NCBI GenBank assembly: GCA_950295325.1
Contig: OX485808.1
Coordinates: 2,298,501 to 2,362,500, forward strand
DNA length: 64,000 bases
Direction of reading: 5' to 3'
From: Polytrichum commune
Lineage: Eukaryota > Streptophyta > Polytrichopsida > Polytrichales > Polytrichaceae
Positions within the stretch are counted from its first letter, which is position 1, and the number at the start of each line of letters is the position of its first letter. The notes beneath the pieces are model-generated. The model saw nothing but the letters and a program-made list of their open reading frames with translations. It was not told the origin of the DNA and ran no database searches. This document shows positions 57,768-64,000 of this stretch, one piece after another. The position numbers and the translations under genes are program-made.

Positions 57768-60700
57768 ATGAGCAAGGATAAGTCATTAAGGACAAAGATG
57801 GAGCGTGGTGGCACATGCACAAACGAAGATGAGGTGAGTTTGTCCTCCTATGCATCCCAGCCTTTTTTGATTTGGTAGATGAGTTCTTTGTAGTGCAGGC
57901 CAATGTTTCCATCTGTATTGTGCGGTCAGCTAATAGTTCAAGTTTTGTGTTGTCAAGCAACAGCTTGAGATCTTGTATGCGGCAGGTGCTTCTCCATGAC
58001 AAGTTTTAGGTTGGAGTTTGATTGGTCTAGTTGTGGCAAGGATCTTTCCTAAAAACATTTATAACAAATGTGGATAGATGCCCTTCTTCTAGAGGTCCTA
58101 ATGCCTATGTACGTAAACATAGACTCTTGAAAACTGCATATAACTTGAACTTTGTGTTTCCATATAAGGAATCGGTGTCAATATTTCCATACATAAATCA
58201 CAGATCTCGCTGAATTTGGTTGTGAAAGTATAAAGCAATTGAATAATTGGGGCATATCTCTACCTAGAAACCAAACCAAAGTTGTTGGGTTGTTGGTGCC
58301 AATTGCTATTCATCTATCTGAAGGGGGAGGGAAAGTAGGGTGTATGCCGATTTGATGCTGCCACACTTCACACTCAACTGCATAGCAATATTGACTTTTG
58401 AGTGATAACAGGAAAGTGGATCTCTTCTATTCTCATATCATTCTCCTTCGGCTACAACGGACGAGTTACCAGATTCTTCAGGAGTCAGATACATCCGGAA
58501 AGAGAAGAGGTACAATAATTGTCATATCCGGGAGAAACTATACAAATGTGCTTTGTGATTCGCATACACATTAGCAGATTTACAGATTTACAGATTAGCA
58601 TAGCTTTGACTTTATGATTGGATAATATGCATGAAGCGTGGTAAGAAGAATCACATATCTATGATAAAGGACAGCTGGATAAAGTTATTTGAACAGAAGT
58701 GGTGCTCAGAATACGTAGATCAATTATTAGTTTTTGTACTCGGGCTAGTATTGTGTTTTTAATGTCCAATGTTAATCAGAAAAAGAGTAAATCTATGCAC
58801 GTAGATACTACAGTCACATGATTGATTTGTGCTGATATAAAGGGGCTAAGTTTAAGAAACAGAATTCCAAGTTTAGTAACAAATGCTCAAGTACTAGTAG
58901 GCATCTTCGTGAATATCATACTTCATTTTGGAGTTATGTTTTTTATGCTTTGCTTCATGCATCGGCTGACTAGCACCATCGTATTTTTCAGGTGTTTTAA
59001 TCTTGAGCCCAAGCATAAAGTATTTCTGAGCCACTCTGGAGCTCAGAAGTGTTTTGTGGAGCAATTGTGTTTGGACCTTGAAAGGATGGGCTATTTTTTT
59101 CCTTTCTTTGACAAAAGAGATGATAGTTTGCCTAAAGGCAAGAATTTTCCAGAACTCATTTTGGACGCTGCCAAACAATGCCGTGTTGCTGTAATTGTGT
59201 TGTCGGAAGAATATCTCTCTTCCAAGTGGCCAATGATAGAGCTAGCTGCATTTCACAAAGCTCAAAATGCAGCTAAGGAAAAGGGATACCAACCTTTAGA
59301 CATGCTCCCACTATTCTTCAAGTTGTCAGAGAAAGATCTCGATGAGTCATCCATTGAAAATCGTTGGATGCCTAAATGGAAAGAGCATGCTTCCAAAGAT
59401 TCAAAAGGGAGAATCAAAGTGGACGAATGGAGTGCAGTTGTGAGAGCTCTTTCTCCAATGAATGGACTCATATTTGAGAAATTTGGCAATTCAGAGGTGC
59501 CCTACAGAAAAGCTGTGGAGGAAGCAATTTGCAAGTTGTCACCTTCAGACTTGGATTTTGGCACTCGTAAATATGTGGTTGGTTGGAATTGACTTTGTGA
59601 GGTGCATGCATAATTCAACACTTTCTCATCCATTTTGATCATAGAAAGATAATTAAAACTATTACTCAATCGTCACCAGTGGATCATTTAGAGTAAATAT
59701 ATTGTAACTCTATACATATCTAAATTCTAATATCTTGTCATTTGTCCATGGGTTTTGCAGATAATATCAAGCCAGTTTACCAGACACACGGAAAAAGGAC
59801 CAATGTTTTTGGGTTTGTATGGTATGGCTGGCGTTGGAAAGACAACAATGTCTAAGGCTTTATGTGATTGGTTCCGAGGAGACTATCTGGGAAGGGTTTG
59901 TTCCTTGGACTTGGGTGGTGCATCTCAAGTTCTAGAGCAACGAAAGCAGGTGATGAAGACACTCTGCAGGTTTGAAGATAACTTTCTATCTCGACTAAAT
60001 GATCCTGATGAGGTAATATGTGCGACTGATATCAGTGTTCTAAGTGTTGCAAGAACACACACAATTTTTCATTTGACAAGAACTTATCAATAACTTTCTA
60101 GTCACAAAATTAAACAAGAACAAGCACCTCATCAAAATTTGTTTTGTATGTTTCATTACAGGAGATTACAAAATCATCTTATATGTTTCAAAGACTTTTT
60201 TGTATTCAAGTTCGACAATGTTTTCAAAAATTTTGCAATATCTCCATAAGCTTCCATGATAGCATCAGCTTGGATTTTGAATGTGACAGGTTTGGAATTA
60301 CATGCAACATTATTTGAAACAAGAAAAGGTATTTCTAGTCATAGACAATGTTCTTGATGAACATTCAGTGGATGAAGCTCGACGCTACTTGGAGGTCGAT
60401 TATCACTATGAAAGCAGAATCTTGATTACATCAAGGAGCCAAGAGATTGTTGAGGAGTTGCTTCATGAATCAAATTTTTGCAAACCAATGCCAAACTTGA
60501 TAGAAGAAGAAGCAATACAAATATTTCTCAACAAGTGTTCCTTGGGGAACAATTTGTATAATCTTACAAATGAAGTGCGGCAAAAAGTCGGATCATGCAT
60601 CAAGCAATGCATGTTTTCACATGATGGATCTTATTCTTCGACAAGTATCGATGGAACATTGTATCATCCGATGGTTCTAGCAGCATTGGGAAGCTATTTC

Positions 60701-62113
60701 TTGAGATAGAAAGGACCAATAGACATCTAAATTGGGCAAACTGTCTCAAAGTTGTTGATAACTTCAAAGTCTCCCGACACTTCAGTGATATTTTCCAAAA
60801 TTTGAACTTGCGATTTGACACTTTTGACGAAATCACAAAACTCTTATTCCTGGATATTGCTCTATATGGAGAAGTATATATGACATCAACATTCAACGGC
60901 TTTCCGTATTACAGCAAATGGGTGACTTGGCTTGCAGGAGTACATGGAGAACCAAGAGAAGTGATTCAAGGACAGGTACTGGTGTTTGATTTGGGCTACA
61001 ACGTCTATGTAACTTGTGATGGATGTCTTGACTTGGAAATCAATTTGACCTCGGGACAATGAGGTTACTGCCCAATTTTTGTGACAATTTAACACCTTCT
61101 GCTAGCATAATTTGTATATTACGTTCAAACGAAGGTTCTCAATTTGACAATGTTACTGTTACTGTGTTTGTGTGCAGTTGCGGCATTTGAATAGGACTGG
61201 ACTGATTGCTCTTGGGCCAACCATCACCATGCATGATCTCTACAAGGCGTATGCAGAGTGGTATGTTACAAGAGGAGATGGCTCAAAATATGTCTGGTGC
61301 GTTTATGAAGGACCACCCACAAATGTCTCACAAATACATTCCACACAAAGAGGTGACTTAATCTCCAAAGGAAAGTTGTTAACCCAAAAGAGGTCATCAT
61401 CAATTCAAAATAAGAAAATACGGCGAAGTCCTCCATCAAATTGCTGGGAGGATTTGATGAGGATGCAAATTTGTGGGTGGAAAGGCAATATTCCAACGAC
61501 AAAAATCCTAGAATGGTGCAACGTCGTGGTGCTCCAACTTTATTTTTGTTCTGATGTGAAGGAGTTGAATCTTTGTGGGCTTTGTTCTCTACGTCATTTG
61601 GAGCTTATTGGACTTGAGAACCTAGTGATGCTTACTTTCTCCAATGTTGTTGTTGAGGATGGATCGTGGCATAAACCAATCGAAGGACAAAGTTTGACAA
61701 CATTGCCGGAGGGATTGGGCTTGCCCACTGGTATGACAAATCTTTGTTTGTCACAGTGTTCAAGTTTGACATCATTGCCCAAGGAGATTGGAAACTTGAT
61801 TTCCTTAACAACTATCGACGTATCACAATGCGTGAGCCTCACAACTTTACCCGAGATTGGGAATTTGAGGTCTTTGAGAACCCTCAACCTCTCAGAGTGT
61901 AGGAGGTTAGAACTAATACCTAAGGGAGTAGGAAACTTGTATTCCTTAACAAGTTTCAATTTATCACAATGTGTGAGCCTCACAACTTTACCTGAGGGAG
62001 TAGGGAATTTGACTTCTTTGACAACCCTCCACCTCTTAGGGTGTAGGAGTTTAACAACATTACCCGAGTTGCTGGGAAACTTGACGAGTTTAACATTCCT
62101 TGATTTATTGTAG
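57768..62113 (+). pseudogene. TIR-NB-ARC-LRR copy B, disrupted; could encode TIR only
   Basis: Exons match copy A: 57768-57833, 58412-58509, 58992-59601, 59761-60012, 60290-60975 and 61178-62113. A CGA of copy A is TGA here (59590-59592), stopping the frame after 254 codons, just before the NB-ARC exon. The P-loop GMAGVGKTT and kinase-2 VFLVIDN downstream are intact at the sequence level. A second lesion, one T missing near 60,698, shifts the frame in the AALGSYF block and ends it at 60,709. The LRR part has about six units. The TIR is complete, with FLSHSGAQ and SKWPMIEL including the catalytic Glu. Splice sites are kept, so a transcript could give a TIR-only protein. Whether that happens is unknown; the simplest reading is a recent pseudogene. 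Confidence 0.8.
61695..62110 (+). repeat. LRR-encoding 72-bp tandem repeats, copy B
   Basis: About six units of the LTTLPE(G/E).GNLTSL type, two fewer than copy A. The frame is kept through all six until the stop at 62111-62113. Confidence 0.8.
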
Positions 62114-62199
62114 GCCGTTGACAAGATTGCCTAATATGGAATCCACACCGGGGGGTCCAGCCATGGCCCAGCCAGCCTGGCCAATGTGGTGAGTGCCTG

Positions 62200-62685
62200 A
62201 GACATGGGGAACTTAACTTCTTTAAAAATTCTCCAGCTATCAGGGTGTTCAAGCTTGACAATATTACCTAGTGGGTTGGATACCTTAGCTTCCTTCATAA
62301 CCTTCAAAGTATTTTTTATTTCCAAATTACTAACATTATCTCGAATTTAACGGCCAGAATCATTCTTGTTTTTCCTAGATGTGAACGGTTGGAAGAAATT
62401 CTACAAGGCCTTGGCATTCTTATCTCTTTGAATCATTTGTCCCTTAAGGCTTGTAAGATATTGAAGGAGGCACCTAAGGAATTCAGTGGTTTGACACCCT
62501 TGAGAAGGGCCAAAGTCCTCCAACGTACTTTGAAAGGGTGTGAGCAGTTGGAGTCTTTGACACATGGCCTTGGCAATTTAATCTCCTCAGTTGTAGTTGG
62601 AATCCAGCATCCTTTGGAGCCAGAATCTTTTCCCTCGAATGATTGGTATCAATCTTCACCAGCTATGTGCATGCCTATTCAATGA
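62200..62685 (+). pseudogene. Out-of-frame 3' LRR remnant of TNL copy B
   Basis: Continues LRR text after the stop. Near 62,380-62,590 a frame reads CERLEEILQGLGILISLNHL, then KACKILKEAPKEF and GCEQLESLTHGLGNL. This copy keeps an LRR (EEILQGLGIL) that is partly deleted in block A, so the two copies are decaying differently here. Confidence 0.6.
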
Positions 62686-62689
62686 TCGA

Positions 62690-62812
62690 GGAGAACCGGC
62701 AGTTAGTTACAAATGAACCGGTTGAGTTTGAGGAATAACCGGTTGAAGTCCAAGACTTCAAGAGAATTACCGATCACTTTAGAGGAATTTATGGAATATA
62801 CCTCAAATACTC
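62690..62812. repeat. Insertion in block B related to dispersed repeats
   Basis: About 120 bases (ACAAATGAACCGGTTGAG ... GGAATATACCTCAAAT) absent from block A at about 48,605. It resembles 1132-1215 and 5202-5320. Its edges are not clean enough to define a target duplication. Confidence 0.5.
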
Positions 62813-63215
62813 ATCTTTGTTTATGCTCTTTGCCTTGATGCAATGCATGATGTCACTTGCGAAAATAGCAAGTTGTCATGCTCCACATTGTTCATGGAAC
62901 AATATTCCAACCTCACAGTTTCCCAGCTATCTAAATTTTTCACCTTTCATCTGTGCTGGAATGGTTTAGCAGGAAGTTTAAACTTGGGGTTGGGGGCTTT
63001 TTTCATGGTCCTGTGCATGTGAAGGAGCTCCCAAATGATTTTGTCGATATGGTATTAAAGTTGTCCGCAAAGTAACTAACCCAGGATTAAAACTAGGTGT
63101 TTAAGGTGAACAATACCCACTGTTCTATTCCTGCGATGTACTCTGTGCATGCCAAAAAAGAGACTCAATATCAACCCCATTCAGCAACATAAGGTTTAGA
63201 TTCAGCTGCGAGGCG

Positions 63216-63740
63216 TCCCAGGGTGGCATCTCCAACAAATAATTACAGGGGCTCGTCCAAAAATTTCACAAAGGCATAGACTGTGTACACATAATCATAC
63301 ATGTAATTTAGATTATGTTTCAAAGAATCTACAACTTTCAACTATTGGAAGAGGGGTTGAAGAGTTTCGGAAGAGAAGTGGGAGAGAAGCCACTAAGAGA
63401 AGTCGGGAAGAGAGTTAGGGTTAGGGCTTCCAAGCTAGAATAATGTATACTCTCTTCGAAATTTTGTAGATTACATAAATTCTAATTAGGTATGATGGAG
63501 ACCAGACTGTGGACTAACCCCCTTGTCCAAGAGAAGGCCCACATTATTTTGAAATTATTCATGTATTATAATACATGGACATGTTCAAATCAAAAAAAAT
63601 ATTACATGTTATGGACAGTCTCAATGTGCACTACATCACTCCATTCTAAGTTCTGTAAAGTTGTTCTCTGGTATGAATGTACAAGGATAATATGGATGGA
63701 TTATATGTTACAAATTATTTTGCAGTAGTTGCCACCCCAA
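63216..63740. mobile_element. hAT-type non-autonomous element in block B
   Basis: A 525-bp insertion flanked by a perfect 8-bp direct repeat GCGAGGCG (63208-63215 and 63741-63748). The ends are imperfectly inverted: CAGGGTGGCATCT just inside on the left, and TTGGGGTGGCAACT read from the right. Block A has the single uninterrupted site (GCTGCGAGGCGTAGAGG near 49,281). A 78-codon plus-strand frame inside has no recognisable domain. Confidence 0.8.
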
Positions 63741-64000
63741 GCGAGGCGTAGAGGGAGTCTGCTCAGCTGAGAACCCGGGTTGCGACTAAGTGTAGCTCGT
63801 ACTTCAAAAGGTAGAAATTTGGGAACCCAAACCTAAAATGCTTGAGGCCATCCCAGATGTACTATATTATTTATACAATGCATTCTTTGCAACCATTAAA
63901 CCACTTTGAATGCTCCCGATTGATCCAACGTTTTCGTATTTTCACAAGGTGTCCTCAACAAGCCCAATGTATCCAGGATAATGAGGGTACAAGGTACTCA

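Larger units (their letters stand above)
54267..64000 (+). repeat. Segmental duplication, block B
   Basis: Same-strand copy of 40017-50401, offset by 14,250 bases at the left border. It runs to the window end. It carries the degraded TNL copy, lacks the 26S rRNA fragment and the 771-bp hAT insertion, and has its own insertion at 63216-63740. Confidence 0.95.

Overview
This is 64 kb of nuclear DNA from a land plant. It holds spliced genes with GT-AG introns, a nuclear gene for a chloroplast protein (FLAP1-like, DUF1517), an RNA polymerase III subunit gene and TIR-NB-ARC-LRR (TNL) immune-receptor genes. The TIR and NB-ARC wording (a 'FLSHSGAQ' start, an 'SKWPMIEL' block, an 'HPMVLAALGSYF' block in place of GLPLAL) and the presence of a piggyBac-derived element suggest a bryophyte or other early-diverging land plant rather than a flowering plant. 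That placement is inference from memory, not a database result.

Layout. Positions 1-24,000 hold no intact gene. They are a graveyard of mobile elements: a PIF/Harbinger-type MITE family with TAA or TGA target duplications, two further TAA-type MITEs, a Tc1/mariner-type MITE, two copies of a tRNA-related SINE with perfect target duplications, a LINE 3' end, a frameshifted piggyBac transposase and several unnamed dispersed repeats. From 24,090 to 32,952 lies a many-exon plus-strand gene for a protein I cannot name, with four tandem 23-residue repeats. Next come RPC9 (minus, 34,137-35,823) and, divergently, a FLAP1-like gene (plus, 36,726-39,956). I could close the reading frames of these last two across every exon.

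About 60 bases after the FLAP1 stop begins a segmental duplication. Block A runs from 40,017 to at least 50,401, and block B from 54,267 to the window end. Each carries one TNL gene. The block A gene (43,655-48,121, six exons, 934 codons) is open from TIR to LRR. The block B gene has a CGA-to-TGA change just before the NB-ARC domain and a separate one-base deletion inside it, so it can encode only a TIR protein or is a pseudogene. The blocks also differ by a 26S rRNA fragment and a 771-bp hAT-type insertion (A only), a 525-bp hAT-type insertion (B only) and LRR number. The 3.9 kb between them holds another hAT derivative with minisatellite ends and two more Harbinger-type MITEs.

The genes do not form a pathway. 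RPC9 and the FLAP1-like gene are housekeeping genes (Pol III transcription; photosynthetic acclimation). The TNL pair is a young immune-receptor cluster evolving by duplication, LRR change, transposon insertion and decay. I see no CRISPR array, no complete tRNA gene and no bacterial-type operon.
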